Source: Bartonella sp. M0177 (lineage in GTDB: Bacteria; Pseudomonadota; Alphaproteobacteria; Rhizobiales; Rhizobiaceae). From it: a stretch of DNA of 64,000 nucleotides. Below, one piece after another: positions 49,492 through 58,534 of the stretch (position 1 is the first letter of the stretch; every line of letters begins with the position of its first letter). Both the position numbers and the translations under genes were made by a program. The stretch covers positions 1 through 64,000 of the forward strand of contig NZ_JACFOY010000001.1 of the NCBI RefSeq assembly GCF_016102285.1. The letters run 5' to 3'. The notes beneath the pieces were generated by a model. The model saw only the letters and a list, made by a program, of their open reading frames with translations. It did no database searches and was not told the DNA's origin.

Positions 49492-50676
49492 ATGAGTAAG
49501 GAAAATCTTTCGCCAGAAGCGAAAAAAATTCTTCAAACCATGGCAGCCTATGTGCCGGAAATGGAAGCAGTGCGCCATGATTTGCATGCGCATCCTGAAA
49601 TCGCTTATGAAGAGCATAGAACGGCAAAAGTTATTGCCGATCTTTTGAAAAAATGGGGTTATGAAGTTACAACAGGTCTTGGCAAGACCGGCGTTGTCGG
49701 GCGCTTGAAAGTTGGCGATGGCAAAAAATCCATTGGTTTGCGTGCCGATTTTGATGCTTTACCGATTACAGAAATGACAAATCTTGAATATTCGAGTTGT
49801 CATGAAGGCAAAATGCATGCGTGTGGCCATGATGGCCACACAACCATGTTGTTAACGGCCGCACGCTACTTCGCCGAAACGAAGAATTTCAACGGGACAC
49901 TCAACCTCATTTTTCAGCCGGCAGAAGAAGGTTTTGCCGGTGCAAAAGCAATGATTGATGACGGCCTTTTTGAAAAATTCCCGTGTGATGCCGTGTTTGG
50001 TATGCACAACTGGCCGGGGTCTCCAACCGGCAAAATTTCGGTTAAAACCGGACCATTCATGCCTTCAAGCGATACTGTCAAAATCAAAGTGATTGGAAAG
50101 GGTGGCCATGGTGCTGTTCCGGATAAGGCAATTGATCCGATAGCGGCAAGTGCGGCGATCATTTCAAGCCTGCAAACGATTGTCTCGCGAAATGTGCCAC
50201 CGCTTGAAACGGCTGTTGTAACCGTTGGTAGCTTTCATGCAGGGATTGCTGCAAATGTTATTCCCGATAGTGCGGAAATGTTGCTCACTGTCCGTTGCTT
50301 TAATCCGGACGTAAGGGATTTACTGCAATCGCGTATCGAAAAACTTGCAAAGTTGCAGGCTGAAAGCTTTGGTGCAACGGCTGAAGTTGATTATCAGCGC
50401 TCCTATCCGGTGCTGGTCAACCACGAAACAGAGACGGCATTTGCTGTTGATGTTGCGGCAAAAATTTTCGGGCGCGACCATGTTGATGACAATATGACGA
50501 AACCATCGGGAAGTGAAGACTTTGCCTTTATGTTGGAAAAAGTGCCAGGGTCCTATGTTGTCATCGGAAATGGCGATAGCGCGCCTTTGCATAGCCCCAA
50601 TTATAACTTCAACGATGAATTGCTCCCTCTTGGCGGGTGTTATTGGGTTTCATTGGCTGAAACATATTTGAAATGA
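49492..50676 (+). CDS. M20-family amidohydrolase (paralog 1)
   Basis: 394 residues. Metal-binding core: MHACGHDGHTTMLL, PAEEGFAGAKAMIDDGLF and the later HNWPG; the end VIGNGDSAPLHSPNYNFND closes the fold. This M20D group cleaves N-acyl or amide bonds of amino acids (hippurate, N-acetyl amino acids, indole conjugates). The ATG at 49492 has AGGGGAA upstream. It follows the MFS gene closely. The substrate cannot be read from sequence. Confidence 0.92.
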   Translation: MSKENLSPEAKKILQTMAAYVPEMEAVRHDLHAHPEIAYEEHRTAKVIADLLKKWGYEVTTGLGKTGVVGRLKVGDGKKSIGLRADFDALPITEMTNLEYSSCHEGKMHACGHDGHTTMLLTAARYFAETKNFNGTLNLIFQPAEEGFAGAKAMIDDGLFEKFPCDAVFGMHNWPGSPTGKISVKTGPFMPSSDTVKIKVIGKGGHGAVPDKAIDPIAASAAIISSLQTIVSRNVPPLETAVVTVGSFHAGIAANVIPDSAEMLLTVRCFNPDVRDLLQSRIEKLAKLQAESFGATAEVDYQRSYPVLVNHETETAFAVDVAAKIFGRDHVDDNMTKPSGSEDFAFMLEKVPGSYVVIGNGDSAPLHSPNYNFNDELLPLGGCYWVSLAETYLK

Positions 50677-50725
50677 CTTTTAAAAGCTACATTCCCGAAA
50701 AATGTAGGATATAGGACTTTGATCT

Positions 50726-51889
50726 ATGAAACATATTCGCGAACATATTGAGAAAACGATCGACGAAATGGTGGCTATCCGCCACCAAATTCACCAAAAC
50801 CCCGAATTGGGTTTTAACGAGCATAAAACCGGCGATAAAGTAGCGAGCCTACTTGAAAGCTGGGGCTTTGACGTTGTGCGGGGGGTCGGTAAAACCGGTA
50901 TTGTTGGTACATTGAAAGTAGGTCACGGCAAAAAGATTATCGGTATACGTGCCGATATGGATGCTTTGCCGATCGAAGAAGAAACCAATCTCGACTATTC
51001 CAGCAAAAATGAAGGGGTTATGCATGCTTGCGGGCATGACGGGCATACAACAATTCTTCTGACAGCCGCCCGTTATCTTGCCGAAACGAAAAATTTTGAT
51101 GGCACAGTCCGTGTTATCTTCCAGCCTGCCGAGGAAAGCTATGGCGGTGGCAAGAAAATGATCGATGACGGATTGTTTGAAAGATTTCCGTGCGACCGGA
51201 TTTATGGATTGCATAATTGGCCGGGCTTTCCTTCAGGAACATTGCGTTTTACCAAGGGGCCGATGATGGCATCGGTTGACACCGCTTATATTACTGTTCG
51301 CGGCAAAGGTGGTCACGGTGCACGACCGGAAACAACAATTGATCCGATTGTTGCAGCTTCATCTATCGTTATGGCCTTGCAAACCATTGTTTCCCGTAAT
51401 GTCCCGCCGCTTGAGGCCGCACTTATCACTGTCGGTATGTTCAAGGGGGGTAGTGTTTCCAATGTCATACCGGAAGAAGTCAAGATGGAGCTGACGATTC
51501 GGGCATTTTCGGCAAAAGTACGGGACCTTTTGCAGGAAAGAATTTGTAAATTGGTGAAATCGCAAGCCGAAAGCTATGGAGCAAAGGCCATCATCAATTA
51601 TGAACGCGGTTATCCTGTTACGGTCAATGATGCCGGATCGATCGACTTTGCTTTGGAAGTTTCCAAACAGGTTGTTGGCGATAAAAATGTCGTCGAAAAT
51701 GCCGAACCTTTGACCCCGAGTGAGGATTTTTCCTACATGCTGGAAAAAGTACCGGGTGCCTATATCATTATGGGCAATGGCGACAGCGCAGGCCTTCATA
51801 CACCGCATTATAATTTCAACGATGATGGTATTGCTGTTGGTGCAACCCTGTGGGGTGCGCTCGTCGAAAAATATCTGGCAAAAGCTTGA
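50726..51889 (+). CDS. M20-family amidohydrolase (paralog 2)
   Basis: 387 residues, clearly homologous to the flanking two: HQIHQNPELGFNEHKTGDK, MHACGHDGHTTILLTAARYLAE, PAEESYGGGKKMIDDGLF, GKGGHGARPETTIDPIVAAS and YIIMGNGDSAGLHTPHYNFND. It begins 50 bases after paralog 1. All metal ligands are kept, so it should be active; a shift in the 'PAEE' following residues may change substrate. Confidence 0.92.
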   Translation: MKHIREHIEKTIDEMVAIRHQIHQNPELGFNEHKTGDKVASLLESWGFDVVRGVGKTGIVGTLKVGHGKKIIGIRADMDALPIEEETNLDYSSKNEGVMHACGHDGHTTILLTAARYLAETKNFDGTVRVIFQPAEESYGGGKKMIDDGLFERFPCDRIYGLHNWPGFPSGTLRFTKGPMMASVDTAYITVRGKGGHGARPETTIDPIVAASSIVMALQTIVSRNVPPLEAALITVGMFKGGSVSNVIPEEVKMELTIRAFSAKVRDLLQERICKLVKSQAESYGAKAIINYERGYPVTVNDAGSIDFALEVSKQVVGDKNVVENAEPLTPSEDFSYMLEKVPGAYIIMGNGDSAGLHTPHYNFNDDGIAVGATLWGALVEKYLAKA

Positions 51890-52255
51890 AAATTGATCTT
51901 TTCTTTAACGGAAACATGAGCAAACACCAGTGCATTCAATCACCAGTGCAGGCAATCGTCAGTGATTATATCGGTTTTCGAAATGCGACGAAAAGAAAGT
52001 TGAATATTATTATAAGGCTTGTCGGTTTCACCGATAGGAAATTGACTGCCGGTTTTTTGAAACAGGCGATTTTCCATGCTTTTTGAAGCGACTTTGTGCT
52101 CTCAGGCAATTGGCCGTGGCTTTCGAAGTGACACGCGAGCGAATTCAAAAAAGGTAAAAAATAGCTGCTTGCGAAGAAAAAATAGTCGGATATTTCTTGA
52201 TAACCATCTCCTGCAACATCCATAATTGACCAGATCAACAATGGAAACGGGAAAG
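51890..52255. other. Intergenic region between amidohydrolase paralogs 2 and 3
   Basis: No gene or remnant of the paralogs is recognised. The gap suggests that paralog 3 may have its own promoter. Confidence 0.5.
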
Positions 52256-53428
52256 ATGGCTACAGAAGCAATCAAAAATTTGATCCTCTCCTATTTGCCG
52301 GAAATGACCGAATTCCGGCATGCCATGCATAATAATCCTGAATTATCCGGAAAAGAAACGGCCACCTCAGCCAGAATAGCGACACTTCTGGAACAGTATG
52401 GATATGAAGTAACCCGCCACATTGGTGGCAATGGTATTGTTGCGAGCTTGAAGAATGGCAATGGACAAAAGTCCATCGGTATTCGAGCCGATATGGATGC
52501 TCTCCCGATAAGGGAAGAAACAGATCTGGAATATGCCAGCAAAAATCAAGGTGTGATGCATGCTTGCGGTCACGACGGGCACACGACGACACTCCTTGCA
52601 GCCGCGCGCGCTTTAGCGGAAACAAAAAATTTTGATGGAACAGTGCATCTTATTTTTCAACCGGCCGAAGAAATTGGTGCCGGCGCAAAAGCAATGATCA
52701 AGGACGGATTGTTCGAACGATTTCCTTGTGATGCCATTTATGGACTTCATAACTGGCCGGGACTTGAACAAGGAAAAATACAATTCACCAAAAAGGCGAT
52801 GATGGCCTCTGTCGATAAAGCGACAATTGTAATTTATGGAAAAGGCGGTCATGGAGCCCGACCGGAATCTGCAATTGATCCTGTTATTGTTGCCTCTTCT
52901 ATCGTGATGGCCCTGCAGACGATTGTTTCACGCAATGTTCCACCGCTTCAATCCGCTATTATATCGACCGGCTCTATTCATGGCGGTGAAGCCTTTAATA
53001 TTATCCCCGATAGCGTGGCAATAACTTTGACTGTGCGCAGCTTTTCCGCAGATGTTCAAAATCTTGTTGAAGAGCGCATCAAACAAATCGTTGAAGATCA
53101 GGCGCAAAGTTTCGGTGCAACCGCATCGGTGAATTATGAGAGGCTTGTTCCTGCCGTGGTCAACCACCCCGATTATAGTGATTTTGCTCTTCATGTAGCC
53201 AAACATGTTTTGGGGCCGGAGAGAGTGGTCGAGACCGAAATACCGACCACTGTAAGCGAGGATTTTGCATTTATGCTGGAAGCTTGTCCGGGAGCATTTT
53301 TCTTCCTCGGCAATGGCGAAAGTGCCAGCCTTCATAGTCCCCATTATAATTTTGACGATCAAAATATTATCGACGGCGCGGTTTTCTGGTGTGCCTTGGT
53401 CGAGGCGAGTTTAAACAGCCGGAATTAA
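52256..53428 (+). CDS. M20-family amidohydrolase (paralog 3)
   Basis: 390 residues from the ATG at 52256; another ATG at 52241 is equally possible as neither has a clear ribosome site. Motifs MHACGHDGHTTTLLAAARALAE, PAEEIGAGAKAMIKDGLF, GKGGHGARPESAIDPVIVAS and FLGNGESASLHSPHYNFDD keep all metal residues. It is the third tandem copy, more distant in spacing. Confidence 0.91.
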   Translation: MATEAIKNLILSYLPEMTEFRHAMHNNPELSGKETATSARIATLLEQYGYEVTRHIGGNGIVASLKNGNGQKSIGIRADMDALPIREETDLEYASKNQGVMHACGHDGHTTTLLAAARALAETKNFDGTVHLIFQPAEEIGAGAKAMIKDGLFERFPCDAIYGLHNWPGLEQGKIQFTKKAMMASVDKATIVIYGKGGHGARPESAIDPVIVASSIVMALQTIVSRNVPPLQSAIISTGSIHGGEAFNIIPDSVAITLTVRSFSADVQNLVEERIKQIVEDQAQSFGATASVNYERLVPAVVNHPDYSDFALHVAKHVLGPERVVETEIPTTVSEDFAFMLEACPGAFFFLGNGESASLHSPHYNFDDQNIIDGAVFWCALVEASLNSRN

Positions 53429-53569
53429 CCATTCGGAAACCATCATTAGGCATCATTCATAACAAATCGCATGCATTCAATAATGGTAAAATCGGAAACG
53501 GATTGATAAGTCGAATTCGTTTCGAACCAAAATTGGTTGCAATTGTTAGAACACGAGTTCAGGTGCTTT

Positions 53570-54280
53570 ATGAAAAAATCACGCCTCTCTTTTACCCGCC
53601 GCAGTTTTTTAATCGGAAGCGGAACAACGTTTGTCGGGTTATTGAGCGGTTGCACGAGTGACGGTATTTTGGGAAGCGGCTACAACAATATGACGACCGG
53701 TTCGATCCCGCGCCCGCTCATCGGCATTGATAAAGGTTTTACCTCGCCTGATAAAATGTATGCGGCCGTCCATGAAGGGCCTTACACGCTTGCAGCAATT
53801 CCTTACGACAAAGTGCCAAAACAATTTTTACGCCAGATCGTACCCAACCCGACAGGCGAACCTCCGGGAACGATTGTTGTTAGCCTCAAAGACCATTTTC
53901 TATATTTCATCCAGCCTGACGGTGATGCATTACGCTATGGCGTCGGTATTGGTGCAGCCGGCTTCCAGTGGTCGGGGCGAGCCAATGTTCAATTCAAACG
54001 CGAATGGCCCCGTTGGACACCACCGGCAGAAATGATCGGAAGAAAACCTGAACTTGTCGAATATAAGAATGGCATGGAACCCGGCCCCACCAATCCGCTT
54101 GGTGCACGCGCTCTTTATATTTACCAGAATGGTCGCGATACAGGATATCGAATCCATGGTTCACCGGAATGGTGGTCCATCGGCCAATCAATGTCATCCG
54201 GTTGTATCAGATTGATGAATCAGGATATTATCGACCTCTACAATCGGGTTCCGGTTGGAACACCGATCGTAGTAGGTTAG
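53570..54280 (+). CDS. L,D-transpeptidase, exported, Tat-like lipoprotein signal
   Basis: 236 residues. The N-terminus KKSRLSFTRRSFLIGSG has a twin-arginine pattern and is followed by a lipobox-like LLSGC near residue 28, so a Tat-exported lipoprotein is possible. The YkuD domain carries the catalytic YRIHGSPEWWSIGQSMSSGCIRL, with His and Cys. It makes 3-3 peptidoglycan cross-links or links lipoproteins to the wall. CAGGTG precedes the ATG. A second such enzyme is at 4584. Confidence 0.92.
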   Translation: MKKSRLSFTRRSFLIGSGTTFVGLLSGCTSDGILGSGYNNMTTGSIPRPLIGIDKGFTSPDKMYAAVHEGPYTLAAIPYDKVPKQFLRQIVPNPTGEPPGTIVVSLKDHFLYFIQPDGDALRYGVGIGAAGFQWSGRANVQFKREWPRWTPPAEMIGRKPELVEYKNGMEPGPTNPLGARALYIYQNGRDTGYRIHGSPEWWSIGQSMSSGCIRLMNQDIIDLYNRVPVGTPIVVG

Positions 54281-54282
54281 TC

Positions 54283-54312
54283 CTCATTATATGGGAGGAG
54301 GCGTATAATGAG
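54283..54312 (+). other. Hairpin 1 of a three-hairpin block
   Basis: CTCATTATA (54283-54291) and TATAATGAG (54304-54312) are exact reverse complements around a purine-rich loop that contains GGGAGGAGG, a sequence like a ribosome-binding site. It starts two bases after the L,D-transpeptidase stop. Confidence 0.7.
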
Positions 54313-54320
54313 AAGAAAGG

Positions 54321-54361
54321 GGTGCCCGATTAGACAAGCGGGGGCAACTCCATCGGGCACC
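54321..54361 (+). other. Hairpin 2 of a three-hairpin block
   Basis: GGTGCCCGAT (54321-54330) and ATCGGGCACC (54352-54361) pair perfectly. The loop holds a smaller GGGG/CTCC stem (54340-54350 region). No T-run follows, so it is not a typical terminator. Confidence 0.75.
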
Positions 54362-54366
54362 TAGGG

Positions 54367-54388
54367 GTACCAGGTTTTGTCCTGGTGC
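54367..54388 (+). other. Hairpin 3 of a three-hairpin block
   Basis: ACCAGG (54369-54374) and CCTGGT (54381-54386) pair around TTTTGT, extendable by two weaker pairs. It lies about 70 bases before the MliC-like gene start. Confidence 0.6.
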
Positions 54389-54455
54389 TCACTTAACGGG
54401 TGGTTGAATATAAAGTTCCAAAAAATTTTTTGTCTTGTGTTAAAGGCCTTGAAAA

Positions 54456-54818
54456 ATGTTGAAGAAGACTTTCCTTGCAACGCTTGCTTTTGCTGCTCTT
54501 CATAGCTTTGCCGCCAATGCTGAAGAGCCTTCAGTGCACAACCAAACCTATATTTGTGAACGGGGCGTGGCATTGCAGGCAGTTTTTATCAAGGACAAAG
54601 CTGGTTCTTATGCCGTCCTATCTGTTGACGGAAAACTGGTGGCAATGCGCGAGGATGTTAAAACTGCGGAAAAGCTTTTCATTGCTGTTGACGATCAGGA
54701 TAATTACCGTCTTCATATTAAAGGCAATGATGCATTCCTGACCTATAAGGACAGTGATCCGGCTAAAGCGGAAAAGACGATTTTACAAGCCTGTCAGGCA
54801 GATATAGCGGAGGATTGA
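54456..54818 (+). CDS. MliC/PliC-like periplasmic lysozyme inhibitor
   Basis: 120 residues with a signal peptide (KKTFLATLAFAALHSFAANA). The mature domain has the MliC pattern YICERGVALQAVFI, a variable loop, then YRLHIKGNDAFLTYKD, with one Cys near each end (YIC, QAC) that could form the family disulfide. Members block C-type lysozymes in the periplasm. It lacks a lipobox, so PliC-like. AAAGGCC lies before the ATG. tenA starts on its stop codon. Confidence 0.72.
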   Translation: MLKKTFLATLAFAALHSFAANAEEPSVHNQTYICERGVALQAVFIKDKAGSYAVLSVDGKLVAMREDVKTAEKLFIAVDDQDNYRLHIKGNDAFLTYKDSDPAKAEKTILQACQADIAED

Positions 54819-55498
54819 TGGAAAAACCCGATTTCGACAAAGGCACTTTTGGACATTTGCGAAAAAATGCCGGTGGTTTGTGGCAGGCATATATTCACCA
54901 TTCATTTGTCAATCAATTGGCTGCCGGAACATTGGAAGAAAAATGTTTCAAAAAGTTTTTGACACAGGATTATCTGTTCCTCGTTCATTTTTCCCGTGCT
55001 TATGCGCTTCTTGCGGCAAAATCGACGAATATTGAAGATATCCGGGAAGCGCTTGACGGCCTCAATGATATTGCAGCAGAAATGCCGCTTCATGTAGCCT
55101 ATGCAAAAACGTGGGGAATTTCGGAACAGGAAATGAGCGGGGCAGAAGAAGCCATTGAAACCATAGCCTATACCCGTTTTGTTCTGGACGTTGGATATTC
55201 AGGTGACAGGCTCGATTTGATGACAGCCTTGATTCCGTGCGTTGCAGGCTATGCAGAAATCGGTCTGCGCCTTGTCGAATCACCAGACACGGTGTTTGAA
55301 GGAAATCCCTATTCACAATGGATCAAAAATTACCAAAGTGATGATTACGTTAAAGGCGTGAAAACCTTTCTCGATAGCTTCAACAAACTGGCCGAACAAT
55401 GTCATGATGAAGCGCATTTCAAGCACTTGAGTAAAATCTTTAACACCGCTACCCGGCTTGAAACAGAATTCTGGAAGATGGGACTGGAAGCCCGCTAA
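54818..55498 (+). CDS. tenA: TenA-family aminopyrimidine aminohydrolase (thiaminase II)
   Basis: 226 residues, all-helical. Family marks: LWQAYIHHSFVNQLAAGTLEEKCFKKFLTQDYLFLVHFSRAYA and the catalytic Cys in ALIPCVAGYAEIG. TenA salvages the pyrimidine half of thiamine by hydrolysing aminopyrimidine breakdown products. GGAGGA (54809-54814) precedes the ATG, which shares one base with the upstream stop. No thiamine riboswitch seen. The NMT1-type importer at 15133-17869 could supply its substrate, but this is inference. Confidence 0.9.
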   Translation: MEKPDFDKGTFGHLRKNAGGLWQAYIHHSFVNQLAAGTLEEKCFKKFLTQDYLFLVHFSRAYALLAAKSTNIEDIREALDGLNDIAAEMPLHVAYAKTWGISEQEMSGAEEAIETIAYTRFVLDVGYSGDRLDLMTALIPCVAGYAEIGLRLVESPDTVFEGNPYSQWIKNYQSDDYVKGVKTFLDSFNKLAEQCHDEAHFKHLSKIFNTATRLETEFWKMGLEAR

Positions 55499-55669
55499 TT
55501 GCTTTTCCGCGTTTAAAGAAACAGGATAGACTCTTGTTAAAATAACAAGCTTTTAGCAGCGTTTCTGGCCTGTTTTAAAGTCTGTCATTATTGTTTGAAA
55601 TAATCGAATATCAGGCGATCATTTTGCTAAAACAAGTCAATAAGCGAAGTTCGATTATCCGGAATAATA

Positions 55670-56434
55670 TTATTCGAAGTCAATAGCATGAAGAGTTTGG
55701 CCATTCCGTTTCAGCCATGCTCTATATTCTTTTGTGCGTGGGCACAGTTTTTCACATAAAGACCAGAATTTCGAGCTGTGGTTCATTTCGACAAGATGGG
55801 CGGTCTCATGCGCAACAAGATAATCGATCACGCCGATCGGGGCCATGACAATTCGCCAGGAAAACGACAGATGGCCGTCGGCCGAACAGGATCCCCAACG
55901 GCTTTTGGTATCTTTATAGCGGATTGAAACAGGCGTTCTGCCGACCACGGCACAGTGTTTTTTAACAAGGGGGGCAATAATCAGCGCAGCCTGTTTTTTT
56001 AAGGCTTCGCGAATGTGTCTTGGAAGATATCGGCTATCGCCATAAACAATGATTTTTCCTCCCTTACCATCATCATCCGGTATAATCGTGACGTTACCAC
56101 GTCCTTCCTGATGAATAATGCGATAAGGGTGACCGAGAATAGGAACTGCGGCACCGGGTTTCAACATCGGAGTATCCTGCGGGGGAGGAAAACGGGAAAT
56201 CCGGTTTTCTATCCATCCCCTGTAGCGCTCGATAAAATTTGTTATTTCTGTTTCCGTTGTTGTCGGTGGTACGGTTACACGTACACCTTTGCCACCTGTT
56301 TCTATCCGTAATGTCAAGCGGCTTGCCCGTGCACTTCGCACAATTGTAAGTGGCAAAGAACGATCCGACAGTTGAAGAGTGAGTTGCAACTTTGCGGGTC
56401 GGGATTTGTCAGAGCTGTTTGACGCAAAAAACAT
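55670..56434 (-). CDS. M48/YgjP-like zinc metallopeptidase-fold protein
   Basis: 254 residues, YgjP/DUF45 family. The zinc motif is HETAHLVEMNHSSKFW (about 210), a variant of HExxH; the upstream TKSRWGSCSADGHLSFSWRIVMAP is the family signature. The biological role is unsettled (peptidase or nucleotide-pyrophosphatase activity has been suggested for relatives). No signal peptide. Confidence 0.88.
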   Translation of the reverse strand: MFFASNSSDKSRPAKLQLTLQLSDRSLPLTIVRSARASRLTLRIETGGKGVRVTVPPTTTETEITNFIERYRGWIENRISRFPPPQDTPMLKPGAAVPILGHPYRIIHQEGRGNVTIIPDDDGKGGKIIVYGDSRYLPRHIREALKKQAALIIAPLVKKHCAVVGRTPVSIRYKDTKSRWGSCSADGHLSFSWRIVMAPIGVIDYLVAHETAHLVEMNHSSKFWSLCEKLCPRTKEYRAWLKRNGQTLHAIDFE

Positions 56435-56687
56435 GTCGGTTATTTAAGTAATAAAAATCGTTTTTGAAGAGATGGCGAAGATAAACGGAAAAAACATGAT
56501 AAAATCAGCTTTAGAGTTGAATTTTCAAATCGTCATCCGGTTTAATCCGTTACTTATCGCACAATAGCCTCGTCTGACGGTCATATTTTTTCAAAGCGTT
56601 AATTCCGATTTCATCCGAAGGCAACGAAATTGCGCAAAAATACAAAACCGGCTCTTATCTCTCCTTCTCTAGAGATTAGCGTAACGA

Positions 56688-57461
56688 TCAATGATTGCTG
56701 TTTGCAATAAGAGTTTCCACCCCGTTGATGATTGTTGCAATATCTTGAGGACGAGAAAGATGGTGTTCGCCATCCTTGATCAGTGTTAGAGTAACATTAT
56801 CGAAAGGCAGATGTTCAACAAGTTCGAGCGTATGCTGATAAGGCACTTCTTTGTCGGCCATTCCCTGAATAATATGAACGGGACAATGAATATCGATAAG
56901 GCCTTCCATGACGAGATTTTTATCGCCATCATCAAGAAAAATTTTGGTAAAAGGAACAGGCTCCACCTCGTTTTCATAAGGAACTTCAAAAAAGCCGCGT
57001 TCCTCCAGTTCCCGGCTTTGTTCGCTGGTCATTTGCGGGCGAACAAGGTCACGGGTGAAATCCGGCGCAGGGGCGAGAAGCAACAGGCCAGCGAGCGGTA
57101 TGTTTTTCTTGGCCAATTCCTGTGCCATGCGAAGTGCAATCCAGCCACCCATTGATGATCCGGCGATAATTTGAGGGCCTTGGCAAAATTTTTCAAAAAG
57201 TGTCAGGCTTTCTTCTAGCCACAACGAAATACTGCCTTGATAGAAATCGCCTTCCGATTCGCCGGTCCCTGAATAATCGAAACGCAAAAATGGATAATTG
57301 TTTTTCCGGGCAAATTCGTTCAGTGCGACGGCTTTACCCCCCATCATATGTGAACGATAACCCGGTAGCCATATGAGACCGGGATGCTTGTCACCTTTCA
57401 GAGCTCGTATAGCGAGTTTTTGATGGCCTATAGTTAAAAATTCGAGAGCACCATTTTCCAT
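56688..57461 (-). CDS. Alpha/beta hydrolase
   Basis: 257 residues. The nucleophile elbow is AGSSMGGW with S103; the oxyanion region FDYSGTGESEG, Asp in GMADKEVP and His in DGEHHLSRP complete the triad. Resembles the small-serine-hydrolase 'acyl-CoA thioesterase / palmitoyl-thioesterase ABHD10-like' proteins of alphaproteobacteria, a guess at substrate. No signal peptide; cytosolic. Confidence 0.88.
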   Translation of the reverse strand: MENGALEFLTIGHQKLAIRALKGDKHPGLIWLPGYRSHMMGGKAVALNEFARKNNYPFLRFDYSGTGESEGDFYQGSISLWLEESLTLFEKFCQGPQIIAGSSMGGWIALRMAQELAKKNIPLAGLLLLAPAPDFTRDLVRPQMTSEQSRELEERGFFEVPYENEVEPVPFTKIFLDDGDKNLVMEGLIDIHCPVHIIQGMADKEVPYQHTLELVEHLPFDNVTLTLIKDGEHHLSRPQDIATIINGVETLIANSNH

Positions 57462-57586
57462 GAAAAAACTCCTTATTCAGCTCATATCTTTAAACTTGAT
57501 CACAACATACTTATTCTAATCATAGAAAATCGTGACTTAAACCCTTAATGCCAATTTCAAGCCAATATTCATTAAAAGCTAGGCAT

Positions 57587-57630
57587 TTCGGTTGTTTTTG
57601 AACGTTAATTCGGTTGTTTTTGAACGTTAA
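57587..57630. repeat. Exact 22-bp tandem duplication upstream of infC
   Basis: Bases 57587-57608 are repeated exactly at 57609-57630. Each copy starts TTCGGTTG and ends GAACGTTAA, which contains the AACGTT palindrome also clustered before the carboxypeptidase gene. It lies about 150 bases before infC, in the promoter region. The rest of the 320-base gap shows nothing recognised. Confidence 0.9.
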
Positions 57631-57782
57631 TTTGTATATGACGAAAAAGGAGATAAGTTTATCCCGATCTCGAACAAGCATCTGACGAGTTATTTTGAAT
57701 GACGCAAGTCATCACGCCGGTTTTTGATTTGGTAATTTATTTCAGAACTGAATAATTGAAACTATTATAGGGAGAATCGACC

Positions 57783-58319
57783 ATTCGCCGACCGTTTAAA
57801 ACAACGCCAACCCCGAAAGATGGGCCGCGTTCCAATCAGGATATTCGCATTCCTCGTATACAGCTTATTGATCATGAGGGGCATAATCACGGAATAATAC
57901 CGACGCATGATGCTTTGGCTATGGCTGAAGAAGCAGGTCTTGATCTTGTCGAAATTGTTCCAAATGCCGAACCGCCTGTTTGCAAAATAATTGATCTTGG
58001 TAAGCTGAAATATCAGAATCAGAAAAAAGCATCCGAGGCTCGCAAAAAGCAGAAGACCGTGGAAATTAAAGAAATCAAGATGCGGCCAAATATTGATACC
58101 CATGATTACGGGGTCAAAATGAAGGCGATCAGCAAATTTCTTGAGGGCGGTGACAAGGTCAAAATAACCCTTCGATTCCGTGGTCGCGAGATGGCCCACC
58201 AGGAGTTGGGTATGCAGCTTCTCGAACGGGTAAAGATAGATACTTCATCTATCTCGAAAGTCGAGGCTGAACCAAAACTGGAAGGGCGACAGATGATGAT
58301 GGTGGTCGCTCCAAAATAA
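57783..58319 (+). CDS. infC: Translation initiation factor IF-3, AUU start codon
   Basis: 178 residues. IF-3 binds the 30S subunit and proofreads start-codon choice. The N-domain opens [20 protein letters not shown], then [37 protein letters not shown]; the C-domain has [42 protein letters not shown]. No ATG, GTG or TTG lies in frame between the TAG at 57768 and residue 45; ATT at 57783 follows AGGGAGAA at the correct distance. An AUU start is the classic autoregulation device of infC: IF-3 represses its own translation. Confidence 0.95.
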   Translation: MRRPFKTTPTPKDGPRSNQDIRIPRIQLIDHEGHNHGIIPTHDALAMAEEAGLDLVEIVPNAEPPVCKIIDLGKLKYQNQKKASEARKKQKTVEIKEIKMRPNIDTHDYGVKMKAISKFLEGGDKVKITLRFRGREMAHQELGMQLLERVKIDTSSISKVEAEPKLEGRQMMMVVAPK

Positions 58320-58337
58320 CACTTAAGATCATTTTAA

Positions 58338-58368
58338 AAAGCATCGTTATAAACGGTGCTTTTTTGTT
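58338..58368 (+). terminator. Rho-independent terminator after infC
   Basis: AAAGCATCGTT pairs with AACGGTGCTTT (one G-T) and is followed by TTT. It begins about 18 bases after the infC stop, so rpmI/rplT are not in this operon here. Confidence 0.85.
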
Positions 58369-58534
58369 AACTTCTGGTTGCAATCGCAAAACAATACATG
58401 AAATACTGGGCGCATCGTGTCACGTATTTAGTCTTGTAAGACTTAAAATACGGAAAATTTGAATTTGTACCGTTCGGTTAAGGCTTTTTTTAATTCGGAA
58501 AACCTTATCAGACGGAAGAGTAAGGAATGTAATA

